A stretch of 64,000 bases of DNA from Verrucomicrobiales bacterium (GCA_002715965.1 PBAL01000003.1:36111-100110); one strand, 5' to 3'; shown: positions 9,620 through 18,366, counted from the first letter of the stretch. The notes: generated by a model from the letters alone, not told the origin. Made by a program: numbers and translations.

Positions 9620-10384
9620 TCAGCTGGCGGCCTGCCGATTGAATTCCACCACGTCCTCGTACTTCACTCCGTCCCCCCCGAAGATATCCAGCGCGGAACC
9701 AATGGTCAGATGGATCTTCCCCCGCCCCAGCTCTGTCACCTGTTCCAGATCCGTCATCGATCGCGCACCGCCCGCGTAAGTGCATTCGATGGGCGAAGCA
9801 TCAGCCAGCAATGACACCAATTCCGGATCGATGCCCCGGCAAAGACCTTCCACGTCCGCGGCATGAATCAGGAATTCGTCGCAGGAACCGGCGAGCGTTT
9901 CCAAGCCCTGCGCATTGATTTCGAAATCGGTAAAGTTCTGCCAACGATCCGTCACCACGCAGTAACGCCCGTCACGTTTGCGGCAGCTCAAGTCCAGAAC
10001 CAATCGTTCGCGTCCGACGGCCTTCAGCAGGCTCTCCACGCGATCAAGGTCGATTCTTCCTTCCCTGAATACCCACGACGTGACGATCACATGTGAAGCA
10101 CCGCGATCGAGCCACCGAGCGGCATTGTCGAGATTGATTCCCCCGCCGATCTGCAAGCCACCCGGATAGGCCGCAAGTGCCTTGATGGCCGCGTCTTCAT
10201 TGCCCGGTCCGAGTTTGATCACGTGACCGCCTTTCAATCCGTCGTCTCGATAACGGCCTGCGAACCAAGCCGGTGAACGATCGGCAACAAAGTTTGTCCG
10301 CAAACCTTCGCCGTCATCTCGCAGAGACCCGCCAACGATTTGCTTCACCTTGCCCTCATGCAGATCGATGCACGGTCGAAACAC
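9620..10384 (-). CDS. hisA: Eukaryote-type HisA, ProFAR isomerase
   Basis: A 254-residue (beta/alpha)8-barrel protein. It should isomerise ProFAR to PRFAR in histidine biosynthesis. The segments CIDLHEGKVKQIVGG, GGHVIKLGPGNEDAA, LQIGGGINLDNAARWLDRGA, VIVTSWVF, LVLDLSCRK, EFLIHAADVEGLCRGID and TYAGGARSMTDL follow the fungal/plant His6 type closely rather than the usual bacterial HisA. The start is GTG at 10384; no ATG is suitably placed. It lies first in an operon with a transporter and a uronate-dehydrogenase-like gene, with no other his genes visible. Confidence 0.88.
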   Translation of the reverse strand: MFRPCIDLHEGKVKQIVGGSLRDDGEGLRTNFVADRSPAWFAGRYRDDGLKGGHVIKLGPGNEDAAIKALAAYPGGLQIGGGINLDNAARWLDRGASHVIVTSWVFREGRIDLDRVESLLKAVGRERLVLDLSCRKRDGRYCVVTDRWQNFTDFEINAQGLETLAGSCDEFLIHAADVEGLCRGIDPELVSLLADASPIECTYAGGARSMTDLEQVTELGRGKIHLTIGSALDIFGGDGVKYEDVVEFNRQAAS

Positions 10385-10589
10385 GGCGAAAGCCTAGGGA
10401 AAATCGCGTCGCGCAAGAAACCCAAAGTTTGGACGCTTCGCGTCGGCTGTTGTGAAACGCGTTTTCGACCGCTCTGTTCCGAGTTCCAGTTTGAGAGATT
10501 TCCCAGTCAATTCCTCCGTCAGGCATGAAATGACGAGTTGCCTCAATTTTGCAAACTGTCCGTTTCTCGGCCCAAAGCGCCAACCCTAA

Positions 10590-10723
10590 GTCAGCCCAGG
10601 GTGTTCGTTCGGCAGGAGACCAAGCCCTGAAGTGGGCGGTCCTAGATTCGGTCAAATTGGAGCCGCCACTTCGGATCTCCCGGGGCGTTGCCCTGGGCTG
10701 ACACGGGATCGGCCCGTTGGGCC
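10590..10723. repeat. REP-like inverted repeat region
   Basis: A perfect 12-base inverted repeat, GTCAGCCCAGGG at 10590-10601 and CCCTGGGCTGAC at 10691-10702, encloses about 90 bases. It is followed by a small hairpin GGCCC-GTT-GGGCC at 10711-10723. It abuts the 3' end of the transposase remnant and looks like a REP-type or mobile-element-associated palindrome. No other copy was seen in this window. Confidence 0.5.
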
Positions 10724-11077
10724 TACCTGCAGGTGATAGGGCGATGGCAATGAACTGGGATGCGGGGTAGATGGGCGGGCAGCGGGTGGCGTCCGGGGGC
10801 GGGGTAGCCGGATCTCAACCGGCCCCAGCCCTGTCTGGACCTGGCGCGCCGGCAGATGGCGATTGCCAACGACCAGTCGATGCCCACGTTCATCGCGTTG
10901 ATCCCGATGTTGGTGGAGGTAGTCGGTGACTTCGGCCTCAATGGCCCGTTGCAACATTTGCTGGGCCCCACTATGAAGGGTGGTTTCGAGCAAGCTCTGA
11001 CAGACTTGGCTTGCGTTGAAGTCGATGGGTTCGGATGTTTGCCTCGTGGCGGGTGTGTTCATTTGGGTGCCTTTCAT
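10652..11077 (-). pseudogene. IS256-family transposase remnant, N-terminal part only
   Basis: The first 100 or so residues match the N-terminus of IS256-type transposases: QQMLQRAIEAEVTDYL, then a GHRLVVGNRHLPARQVQTGLGPVEIRLPR segment corresponding to the usual RNGY...TxxGxxxVxxPRxR region. After that, near 10770, the similarity stops and the frame runs on into low-complexity Pro/Ser-rich sequence. About three quarters of a normal transposase of around 400 residues, including all the DDE catalytic residues, is absent. The start could be 11077 or an ATG at 11062. I saw no matching end or target duplication, so the insertion is old. Confidence 0.75.
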
Positions 11078-11221
11078 TAGGTTTTTAGCAAACCCACGGT
11101 GACATGCCCGTCACACCCTCATCCACAACTTCTGGTCGTATCTGCTCCTGCTTCAACCGGAAATCGTAGCACTTCCCACAACAAATGAATTATTCAACGA
11201 GATTTCGACTCATCAAAAGCA

Positions 11222-11252
11222 AGAGGCTCAAGCTGTAAGTGCTTGAGCCTCA
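11222..11252 (-). terminator. Rho-independent terminator for tRNA-Arg
   Basis: A perfect 11-base stem GAGGCTCAAGC / GCTTGAGCCTC with a 7-base loop. Read on the minus strand it is followed by TTGCTTTT. It lies 13 bases beyond the 3' end of the tRNA. Confidence 0.8.
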
Positions 11253-11264
11253 GGAAAATAGAAC

Positions 11265-11341
11265 TGGCACAGCCGCAGGGATTCGAACCCCGAACCTCCT
11301 GATTCGTAGTCAGGTGCTCTATCCAGTTGAGCTACGGCTGC
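11265..11341 (-). tRNA. tRNA-Arg (ACG)
   Basis: A 77-base cloverleaf on the minus strand with acceptor GCAGCCG/CGGCTGT and an encoded CCA. The D arm is GCTC...GAGC, the anticodon stem CCTGA/TCAGG has loop CTACGAA (anticodon ACG), and the T arm is CGGGG TTCGAAT CCCTG. The first acceptor pair is G-U. Anticodon ACG, read as ICG, decodes CGN arginine codons. Confidence 0.95.
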
Positions 11342-11558
11342 CCAAGGGGCGTGGAATGTAGGAAGGGGGGTGGGTGGAGGCAAGCTATTTCAGGGCACCC
11401 AAGAGCTCCAATCGCCACGCTCCGCGCACCAATTTCAGCCTTCCGTGCCGGGCACACAGCTCGTACGGATTGCTGCATGGGGGTATCGGATGTTGGAGCT
11501 TCTTTGGGGTTTGAGGCTTGGAGGAGCGCATGTCTCCACGCCCGAAGACGATGAGCGG

Positions 11559-11837
11559 ATGCGGATGCTGGATTTGCAGGTTCATCAGTGTGAGTGGTTT
11601 TCGATTGTCGGTCCGTCGGGTTGCGGGAAGAGGACCTAGCTTCGCCTGATCGCCGGGCTGGATGTGGTGGTGCAGACCGAGATCGGCCGCGTGCGTTCGC
11701 ACTTCCCGCATTCGGATGCGGGGAAGGCGAACCAGAATCGGATCATCATCGAGACCGGGCACAATGATCGCGACAACACGTATTTCGGCACGATCCGCGA
11801 GGTGAACTACCAGGGTCGATCACGCATCTGGCGATGA
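11559..11837 (+). pseudogene. Decayed ABC-transporter ATPase, fused head and tail
   Basis: In one frame it reads MRMLDLQVHQCEWFSIVGPSGCGKR-T, an obvious Walker A region of a PotA/CysA-type ATPase with Lys-Arg-Thr in place of Lys-Thr/Ser-Thr. An in-frame TAG at 11637-11639 follows, and the frame then continues as LRLIAGLDVV, exactly the sequence that normally comes next. It then jumps to a C-terminal TOBE-like stretch (ANQNRIIIETGHN, then TYFGTIREVNYQGRSR). The Q-loop, signature, Walker B and H-loop regions are missing. So the gene has a large internal deletion plus a nonsense codon and is dead. Confidence 0.75.
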
Positions 11838-11988
11838 ATCACGGCGATCCTGCAACGTGCGCGAAAACTCTTGCCGGATTAAGTCCACACGGAAGCGTGG
11901 CTTGATGCTCCATCTCGTTTCTTGCGTCGCGCGTCATCATCTTCGGCTTTTTGCTTGCGGCCCTTCAGCTCCAGCGCCAAAAACGCGC

Positions 11989-13548
11989 ATGCATTCGCGT
12001 GCCCGAACTTTCCTGGCGGTCCTGGTCTCGTTCACGTCGCTCTCACTTTCCGCCGGTGAGTTCGACCTTGCAAAAATCAAGGGCATCAAGAAGCGAAACA
12101 TTCTGTTCATCCTCTGCGATGATCATCGCTACGACGCCTTCAGTTTCATGGGGCATCCGTATCTGGAAACGCCTCATCTGGATCGCATGGCGAAGACCGG
12201 TGCGCACTTCGAAAACGCCTTCGTGACCACATCCCTCTGTTCGCCCAGCCGGGCCTCGATTCTGACCGGTCTTTATGCCCACAACCATCGCGTGGTCGAC
12301 AATTACAATCCGGTCGATCCCAAGCTCCGCTACTTCCCGCAATACCTGCAGAAGGGCGGCTACGAGACCGCTTTCATCGGCAAATGGCACATGGGCGATG
12401 ACGACACACCCCAGCGTGGGTTCGACTATTGGCTTTCGTTCAAAGGACAGGGAACCTATTGGCCCGACGGCCGGGGAACGACGCGCAAGGTTCCGCAAAA
12501 CTACTACGGCGGTTACAACATCAACGGAAAGAAGGTTCCGCAAAAGGGATACATCACGGACGAACTGACGGACTTTGCGATCAACTGGATGTCCACCCGC
12601 CGTTCGAAGAAGCCCTTCTTCCTCTACCTTTCACACAAGGCTGTTCACGCTGACTTTGTCGCGCATGACCGGCACAAGGGGCGTTACAAGGACCAGACCT
12701 TTCCCTTTCCGAAGAGCTACCACAACACTGAGGCGAACTATCGCAACAAACCGATGTGGCTGAAGAACCAGCGCAACAGCCGGCACGGTGTCGACTACGC
12801 CTATAACCTCCGCAACTTCGACCTTCAGGAATACCATCAACGCTATTGCGAGACCTTGCTGGCGATGGATGAATCCGTCGGTCGCATCATGACGTATCTG
12901 GAGGAAACGGGGATGGCAGAGGACACGCTTCTCGTCTACATGGGCGACAACGGTTTTCAGTTCGGTGAACACGGACTCATCGACAAACGAGTTGCCTACG
13001 AGCACTCGATCAAGGTTCCGCTCCTGATGCATTGCCCTGACTTGTTCCAGCCGGGCACGAAAGTTCCCCAGGTTGTCGCCAACATCGACATCGGTCCCAC
13101 GCTTCTGGCGGTTGCCGGATTGAAGGCACCGGGGCACATGGATGGGTCCAATTTCATGCCGGTCGCTCTGGGCAATAAAGCGCCATGGCGCACGGGGTTG
13201 CTCTACGAGTATTTCTGGGAATGGAACTACCCCCACACTCCGACGATGCACGCGATTCGCGGGGATCGCTATAAGTACATCCGCTACCACGGTCTGTGGG
13301 ACGTGAACGAGTTGTACGACATAAAGGAAGACCCGGAAGAATTGAACAACCTGATTTTCAGCGAAGCGCATCAGGATGTCATCAAGCAGATGAACAAGCA
13401 GCTGTGGGAGGAGCTGCGCAAGACCGGTGGAGATTCGTTGGCGCTCAAGCCGGATCGTGGTTTGACCTTCCCCTGGCGATTGAAAGACAAGGCGCAACGA
13501 GGCGACTATCCCGAGTCGTGGTTTCGGAAGCCCCCACCCGTCAAGTGA
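11989..13548 (+). CDS. Secreted sulfatase
   Basis: A 519-residue exported sulfatase of the alkaline-phosphatase superfamily. It has a signal peptide at about residues 1-24 (ATG at 11989, MHSRARTFLAVLVSF), a metal-binding NILFILCDDHR at about 38-48, and the canonical formylglycine motif C84-S-P-S-R followed by ASILTGLY. GKWHMGDD and the later YMGDNGFQFGEHGL segment supply further metal and sulfate ligands. The length is typical. It likely removes sulfate esters from polysaccharides in the periplasm or outside the cell. Maturation needs a formylglycine-generating enzyme, which is not in the window. Confidence 0.92.
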   Translation: MHSRARTFLAVLVSFTSLSLSAGEFDLAKIKGIKKRNILFILCDDHRYDAFSFMGHPYLETPHLDRMAKTGAHFENAFVTTSLCSPSRASILTGLYAHNHRVVDNYNPVDPKLRYFPQYLQKGGYETAFIGKWHMGDDDTPQRGFDYWLSFKGQGTYWPDGRGTTRKVPQNYYGGYNINGKKVPQKGYITDELTDFAINWMSTRRSKKPFFLYLSHKAVHADFVAHDRHKGRYKDQTFPFPKSYHNTEANYRNKPMWLKNQRNSRHGVDYAYNLRNFDLQEYHQRYCETLLAMDESVGRIMTYLEETGMAEDTLLVYMGDNGFQFGEHGLIDKRVAYEHSIKVPLLMHCPDLFQPGTKVPQVVANIDIGPTLLAVAGLKAPGHMDGSNFMPVALGNKAPWRTGLLYEYFWEWNYPHTPTMHAIRGDRYKYIRYHGLWDVNELYDIKEDPEELNNLIFSEAHQDVIKQMNKQLWEELRKTGGDSLALKPDRGLTFPWRLKDKAQRGDYPESWFRKPPPVK

Positions 13549-13735
13549 GCGGGTGCTTCGACAAATACCCAACGATTCTCAGGCGGGCCGGCGTATTGCG
13601 TGGATTGCTGAAAACCGCCATCCAGCGCAGATACAGGAACAGCGGCCCGGCAATCACCACGAATACCACCGGGTGTGGCGCGAGGGTGCTGAATGCCACC
13701 ATTTCCGTGACCATGATGGTAAGTGTTCTATCCAT
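13541..13735 (-). CDS. Possible small membrane protein
   Basis: A 64-residue frame starting with ATG at 13735 (MDRTLTIMVTEM). It contains a hydrophobic stretch at about residues 10-40 that could be a membrane hairpin or single span, followed by a basic C-terminus (NPRNTPARLRIVGYLSK). Its end overlaps the sulfatase stop by 8 bases on the opposite strand. The composition is protein-like, but nothing else supports it; a chance frame is quite possible. Confidence 0.35.
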   Translation of the reverse strand: MDRTLTIMVTEMVAFSTLAPHPVVFVVIAGPLFLYLRWMAVFSNPRNTPARLRIVGYLSKHPLT

Positions 13736-14254
13736 TGTGTTTTCACGGTGAACCTGCCACAAGATTTAGGCATATGAATAACTTCCTCGTAAGGGCGTTT
13801 CCTGGCAAGTCACACCAGCAAGTTGTTAAGAGTGCCATCCCCTAAGGATTAACCGGCGAGCCGCATCGGGTGCCGGACCGGGTTCTACCCGGTCTGACCA
13901 AGATCCGGAGGTGGTCTCGTGGCAGCGGTCATTTCACTTGGATCGATCTCACTCTGCCTGATGCTCGGGGTGTTGATCTGGGACTGAGGAAAGATTGAAT
14001 GTATGAATGCCTGCGCTTGGCGTCGGTCATGCTCCTCCGGCAATTCCTGATTCTCTCCAGCTGCGCAGTCCTGCGCGCCGCGGCCGCGGAGAAACAGGCC
14101 AGTTGTTTTCTGATTGGCAACTCGCTCACTTGGATTTGGTGATTGGCGAACGATTGGGCATCCCCGCTCCGTCTGCAAAGACACGCCCGGCTCACTTTTC
14201 CTTGCGGCAGGAACGGGTGAGCTCCACCTTCGCCACGGCTCCATGTATTCGACG
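13549..14254. other. Long spacer between sulfatase and PQQ dehydrogenase
   Basis: Apart from the small minus-strand frame and a 37-codon remnant described separately, I see no supported gene here. A hairpin GACCGGG-TTCTA-CCCGGTC lies at 13876-13894 within a GC-rich stretch, without a T-tract. Its role is unknown. Confidence 0.4.
14029..14142 (+). pseudogene. Possible remnant of an exported SGNH-type protein
   Basis: A short frame that starts with an apparent signal peptide (MLLRQFLILSSCAVLRAAAA) and then reads CFLIGNSLTW before a TGA at 14140-14142. The GNSLTW string is like the first block of SGNH-hydrolase-type proteins (GNSLT/S). The rest of such a protein is absent. The stretch is only 37 residues, so this is a tentative reading. 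Confidence 0.3.
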
Positions 14255-16333
14255 ATGAATCTCTCGCTCAAACTGCTCGCTGCCTTGTGCGCCGCGTTGC
14301 CTCTAATCTCTCTGGCCGCTCCCGGCGAAGCGGATTGGCCGACCTATCTCGGTGGCAAGGAACGGAACCTGTATTCGACCTTGGAGCGGATCAACCGCGG
14401 TAATGTGAAGAAACTCAAGGTCGCGTGGATGTACGACACCGGAGTGAAGCACGAGTACCAGGCGAACAACCTGATCGTGGATGGTATCCTGTTCACGCCT
14501 GCGCAGGATCGGCGGATCATTGCCCTGGATGCGGCAAGCGGCAAAGAGGTCTGGATCTGGGATCCCAAGGACGAACATACCGGAGCGGGACGCGCCCGCC
14601 AACGTGGATTGGTTTACTGGCAGAACGCGAACGGCGGTGAGAAACGAATCCTCACCGGCGTCCGGGGACATCTCTTTGCCGTCGATCCCAAGACCGGGAA
14701 GACGATTCGCAGCTTCGGCACGAACGGATCCATCAATCTCGGTTCCGGCTTGAACACTCCCGGCGTGGTCTACAAGGACACGGTGATCGTCGGTGGTGTT
14801 GGCGGGAAGGGAGCCGTCCGCGCCTATGACGTTCGAACCGGCGATCAACGCTGGATCTTCCATCTCATCCCGCGTCCGGGCGAAGTGGGTTACGACACCT
14901 GGCCCAGGGATGCCTACAAGACCGCGACCGGCCTCATGCCCTGGTGCGGCCAGTCACTTGATGAAAAACGCGGCATTGTCTACGTGGCCACCAAGACTGC
15001 CGAACCGGATTTCTACGGCGGACGGCGACACGGCAAAAACCTCTTTGCCAACTGCATTCTCGCCTTGGACGCGGCAACCGGAAAACGCATCTGGCATTTC
15101 CAGATTGTTCACCACGATCTTCTGGACAAAGACCTCGCCTGTCCGCCGGTCCTGCTGACCGTTACCCACAAGGGGAAGAAAGTGGACGCCGTCGTGCAGG
15201 GAACGAAACACGGTCTCGCCTTCGCCTTCAATCGAGTGACCGGCGAACCGCTCTGGCCGATTGAAGAACGTCCGGTTCCGCAATCCGATCTGCGCGGCGA
15301 AAAGGCCTGGCCAACGCAACCCTTCCCGACCAAACCCGTTCCCCTCATGCGGCAGCGCTACACCGAAGCTGATGCCTCGAACATTTCTCCCGCCACGCAC
15401 CAACTCACATTGGATCGCATCAAGGCTTCACCAAACTTTGGTCCCTTCCCGGCGCCGAGCCTCAACGAGACCGTGATGTTCCCAGGCTTCGACGGTGGCA
15501 TGGAATGGGGCGGTGGTGCAGCTGATCCTGACGGCATCTACTACGTGAACGTCAATGAAATGCCCTGGCTTCTCCAGATGGTTGAAACCCGCCGGGCCGA
15601 CGGAACCAAACTCATTCCCGGTGAAAAGGACTACCTCGTCTACTGTGGTGCGTGCCACGGACTCCAACGCGAAGGCAATGCCCAGATGCAGTTCCCATCC
15701 TTGGTGGACATTGCCAAACGCAAGACCCACGCAGAAATCGAAACGGTCACCCGGAACGGAGGCGGCCGCATGCCGGGCTACCAAACGATGCCCGAAGCCC
15801 GCCGCGCCGCGATTATCAACTACGTCATCAACAATGGAAATCCGCCCGCACCCGCTTCGCGCAACGAATCCGGCCTGCCCAAGTCCACGTCCAAGAACAA
15901 CCCACCTTCCTACGCATTCGGCGGTTTCCGGCGTTGGCTCGATCCCGAAGGGTTCCCCGCAATCAAGCCGCCGTGGGGAACGCTCAATGCCGTGGACATG
16001 AACACCGGCGAACTCAAGTGGAAGGTCGTCCTCGGCGAATACGAGCAACTCACCGCGCGGGGAATTCCTCCGACCGGAACGGAGAATTATGGCGGTCCAC
16101 TCGTCACCGCGGGCGGATTGATCTTCATCGGCGCAACAGCCGACGAGACCTTCCGCGCGTTCGACAAGGAAAACGGCAAGATACTCTGGAAAACGAAACT
16201 GCCCTTCGGTGGCAATGCCACCCCCAGTACCTACATGATCGATGGCCGCCAATTCGTCGTCATTTCCGCCGGCGGTGGAAAATCCGGTCGCCCCCGAGGC
16301 GGCATGCTCGTCGCCTTCACCTTGGGAGAGTGA
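14255..16333 (+). CDS. PQQ-dependent dehydrogenase with inserted cytochrome c domain
   Basis: A 692-residue exported quinoprotein with a signal peptide at about residues 1-22 (ATG at 14255; an ATG at 14243 is also possible). The N-terminal WPTYLGG...INRGNVKKLKVAW segment is the usual first blade of glucose/alcohol-type PQQ dehydrogenases. Repeated blade motifs follow, such as ALDAASGKEVWIW and ALDAATGKRIWHF. Near residues 455-545 the propeller is interrupted by a mono-heme domain with C464-G-A-C-H468 and a later GRMPGY as the probable axial Met. The propeller then resumes (LNAVDMNTGELKW, FRAFDKENGKILWKT). It should oxidise a sugar or alcohol in the periplasm and pass electrons to its own heme. 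Confidence 0.9.
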   Translation: MNLSLKLLAALCAALPLISLAAPGEADWPTYLGGKERNLYSTLERINRGNVKKLKVAWMYDTGVKHEYQANNLIVDGILFTPAQDRRIIALDAASGKEVWIWDPKDEHTGAGRARQRGLVYWQNANGGEKRILTGVRGHLFAVDPKTGKTIRSFGTNGSINLGSGLNTPGVVYKDTVIVGGVGGKGAVRAYDVRTGDQRWIFHLIPRPGEVGYDTWPRDAYKTATGLMPWCGQSLDEKRGIVYVATKTAEPDFYGGRRHGKNLFANCILALDAATGKRIWHFQIVHHDLLDKDLACPPVLLTVTHKGKKVDAVVQGTKHGLAFAFNRVTGEPLWPIEERPVPQSDLRGEKAWPTQPFPTKPVPLMRQRYTEADASNISPATHQLTLDRIKASPNFGPFPAPSLNETVMFPGFDGGMEWGGGAADPDGIYYVNVNEMPWLLQMVETRRADGTKLIPGEKDYLVYCGACHGLQREGNAQMQFPSLVDIAKRKTHAEIETVTRNGGGRMPGYQTMPEARRAAIINYVINNGNPPAPASRNESGLPKSTSKNNPPSYAFGGFRRWLDPEGFPAIKPPWGTLNAVDMNTGELKWKVVLGEYEQLTARGIPPTGTENYGGPLVTAGGLIFIGATADETFRAFDKENGKILWKTKLPFGGNATPSTYMIDGRQFVVISAGGGKSGRPRGGMLVAFTLGE

Positions 16334-16339
16334 GGTGAG

Positions 16340-16387
16340 TTGGTTGAAGAGTTACCAGCCCCGCGCCCCGTTCAAGTCTTCAACCAA
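16340..16387. repeat. Inverted repeat upstream of the glutamine amidotransferase gene
   Basis: Perfect 11-base arms TTGGTTGAAGA (16340-16350) and TCTTCAACCAA (16377-16387) separated by 26 bases, just after the PQQ dehydrogenase stop. Similar GGTTGAAGGGTTG words recur at 33371-33450, so this may be a small dispersed family rather than a regulatory site. Confidence 0.45.
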
Positions 16388-16432
16388 TCCACCCTTTCCC
16401 TCAATCCTTCAGTGCGCTAAACACTCCCACGC

Positions 16433-17002
16433 ATGATCTTGGTCATCGACAACTACGACTCATTCACCTTCAACCTGGTGCAATACCTGGGCGAGTTGAA
16501 CGTAGAGATGCAGGTGCATCGCAACGACCAAATCAGCATCGAAAAGATTCGCGAGCTGAATCCAGAACGCATCCTGATTTCACCCGGCCCGTGTTCGCCA
16601 CGCGAAGCCGGACTGTCCAACGACATCATCAAGGAATTCGGCCCGCGCCTGCCGCTTTTCGGCGTTTGCCTGGGGCATCAATGCATCGGCCACAGCTTCG
16701 GCGCCGAAGTCGTCGTGAACGACCGCCTGATGCATGGCAAGACCTCCCCCATCAAACACGACGGGAAGGACGTGTTTGCCGATGTGCCGAATCCATTTGT
16801 CGCCACCCGCTACCACTCGCTGGTTGTAAAGCGCGACACCCTTCCCGACTGCTTCGAGATCACCGCCGAGACCGAGGAAAACGAAATCATGGGCTTGCGA
16901 CACAAGGAGCATCCCATCTGGGGCGTGCAGTTCCATCCCGAGAGCATCCTCACGGAAAGCGGTCGCACGATCATGAAGAACTTCCTCTCCCTGGGCTCCT
17001 GA
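16433..17002 (+). CDS. trpG: Anthranilate/aminodeoxychorismate synthase glutaminase subunit
   Basis: A 189-residue class I glutamine amidotransferase of the TrpG/PabA type. It delivers ammonia from glutamine to chorismate on a partner TrpE or PabB subunit. Diagnostic segments are [18 protein letters not shown] at the start, the oxyanion strand [11 protein letters not shown], the nucleophile C79 in [11 protein letters not shown], and the H168/E170 pair in QFHPESI. The length is standard. No TrpE/PabB partner is adjacent, so tryptophan versus folate use cannot be decided; a single bifunctional subunit is common in bacteria. Confidence 0.93.
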   Translation: MILVIDNYDSFTFNLVQYLGELNVEMQVHRNDQISIEKIRELNPERILISPGPCSPREAGLSNDIIKEFGPRLPLFGVCLGHQCIGHSFGAEVVVNDRLMHGKTSPIKHDGKDVFADVPNPFVATRYHSLVVKRDTLPDCFEITAETEENEIMGLRHKEHPIWGVQFHPESILTESGRTIMKNFLSLGS

Positions 17003-17334
17003 TTCCGGCTCACGAGCACTCCCGAGAATCCGCCACCCGTCCTTAGATTGCTTGCTACGGCTTGGGCTTTTTGTATCGTCCGATGTTGGAATCTGGAGAA
17101 AATATAATGACTGTTCGCGCTATCCTGAAGGCAGCACGAGTGCCCTTGGCGATCTCCTTGCGGGCAGGATGGTGCATTCGGTTCCTTGCGGGCGCTTCGC
17201 TGTCGATCACGAGCCCGGATCGCCTATTCGCCCGAGCTGAAATTCGGCACGTCGGAGAACAGTTCCTCGGGCAAGCACGGGGGAACCCTACGGACTTCGA
17301 ACATACGCGCAAGACACACATGGAGAATAGTAGC

Positions 17335-17389
17335 TTCGGATGCATTCCGAAGCATGCAAGCGACGAGCGTAGAGACGTCAGCGAGAAGT
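17335..17389. repeat. Dispersed 55-bp repeat, copy B
   Basis: Matches copy A at 471-525 with six substitutions and no gaps, starting TTCGGATGCATTCCGAAGCA. Lies in an otherwise empty spacer. Confidence 0.7.
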
Positions 17390-17463
17390 GAGCGTTCAAT
17401 CGGCTCCACCCAACTCCCTGTTTCGAACCCTTCTTTGGAACGGCAATCCACGGATAGTAGTCC

Positions 17464-17492
17464 TTGTTCAAGCAACCCAGTTGCTTGAACAA
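17464..17492. repeat. Perfect 13-base hairpin
   Basis: TTGTTCAAGCAAC, a 3-base loop CCA, then the exact complement GTTGCTTGAACAA. It is strong enough to form in RNA, but there is no T-tract after either side, so it is not a standard terminator. It lies about 120 bases before the DUF1080 gene. Confidence 0.6.
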
Positions 17493-17610
17493 AAACTTCT
17501 CCGCCTCCTCCGCAGAGCCGATCCGCCTTTGCCTCGATCGAATTCATCCACATGCATGGTTGGTATGACGTGGATTCGCGGATAGAAATCGCTCAACCAG
17601 TTGAAACCAT

Positions 17611-18345
17611 ATGCACTTACGAAACATATTTGTCGCTCTCGCTTCTCTCGCCATAACCGCGCCAGCCGCTGATTCAATCAAGGCTCCTGCTGAATCAGGC
17701 ATGCGCAGCATATTCAATGGCAAAGACCTCAAAGGCTGGGACGGCGACCCGGAACTCTGGTCGGTCAAGAACGGCACCATTCGAGGCGAAACCACCAAGG
17801 AGAAAAAGGCCAATGGAAACACCTTCCTCATCTGGAAAGGTGGCCGCACCAAGAACTTCGACCTGCGCATGTCCTTCCGCGTCTCCAGCGTGAATAATTC
17901 CGGCATCCAATACCGCTCACGCCACGTCACCGAGGGCAAGGTGCGTAACAAGTGGGTCGTTCGCGGCTACCAACACGAGATCCGCAACTCCGACAAGCTG
18001 CCCAACGTCGCGGGCTTCATCTACGACGAAGGCGGTGGTCGCGGCCGAATGTGCCTCGCCGGACAGAAAGTCATCTGGGGTGAGGATGGCAAACGCAAGC
18101 AGGTCGGCACGGTGATCGATGCCGATGGCTTTGCAGACGTCTTCACGGTGAATGAGTGGAACGACGTGACCATCATCGCCAAGGGTAACCACATCCGCCA
18201 CTACATGAACGGCCGCCTCATCCTCGACTGCACGGACAAGCATCCCGAACGCGCCCTGCTCGATGGCATCCTCGCCCTGCAACTGCACGCCGGCGCGCCG
18301 ATGTGGGTGGAGTTCAAGAACATCCGTATCAAGGATCTTGAGTGA
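17611..18345 (+). CDS. Secreted DUF1080 protein (3-keto-disaccharide hydrolase family)
   Basis: A 244-residue exported protein with a signal peptide at about residues 1-20 (MHLRNIFVALASLAITAPAA) followed by one DUF1080 domain. Typical features are SIFNGKDLKGWDGDPELWSVKNG near the start, FDLRMSFRVSSVNNSGIQYRS, EWNDVTIIAKGNHIRHYMNGR, and the closing LQLHAGAPMWVEFKNIRIK. The fold is a concanavalin-like jelly roll, and some members cleave 3-keto-glycosides outside the cytoplasm. The substrate of this one is unknown. Confidence 0.88.
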   Translation: MHLRNIFVALASLAITAPAADSIKAPAESGMRSIFNGKDLKGWDGDPELWSVKNGTIRGETTKEKKANGNTFLIWKGGRTKNFDLRMSFRVSSVNNSGIQYRSRHVTEGKVRNKWVVRGYQHEIRNSDKLPNVAGFIYDEGGGRGRMCLAGQKVIWGEDGKRKQVGTVIDADGFADVFTVNEWNDVTIIAKGNHIRHYMNGRLILDCTDKHPERALLDGILALQLHAGAPMWVEFKNIRIKDLE

Positions 18346-18366
18346 GCCGCTCTCAGTTCTCGCATT

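Larger units (their letters stand above)
17003..17610. other. Non-coding spacer with repeats
   Basis: No supported gene in about 600 bases. It holds copy B of a dispersed 55-bp repeat and a perfect 13-base hairpin, both listed separately. The open frames across it have no protein-like features. Confidence 0.6.

Noticed and set aside
13790..13930. GC-rich structured stretch considered as a riboswitch, group II intron end or small RNA
   Set aside because: Only one 7-base hairpin could be drawn with confidence and no known consensus was recognised.
17062..17391. 109-codon frame in the spacer after the amidotransferase gene
   Set aside because: Its last part is the dispersed 55-bp repeat, and the rest has no protein character.
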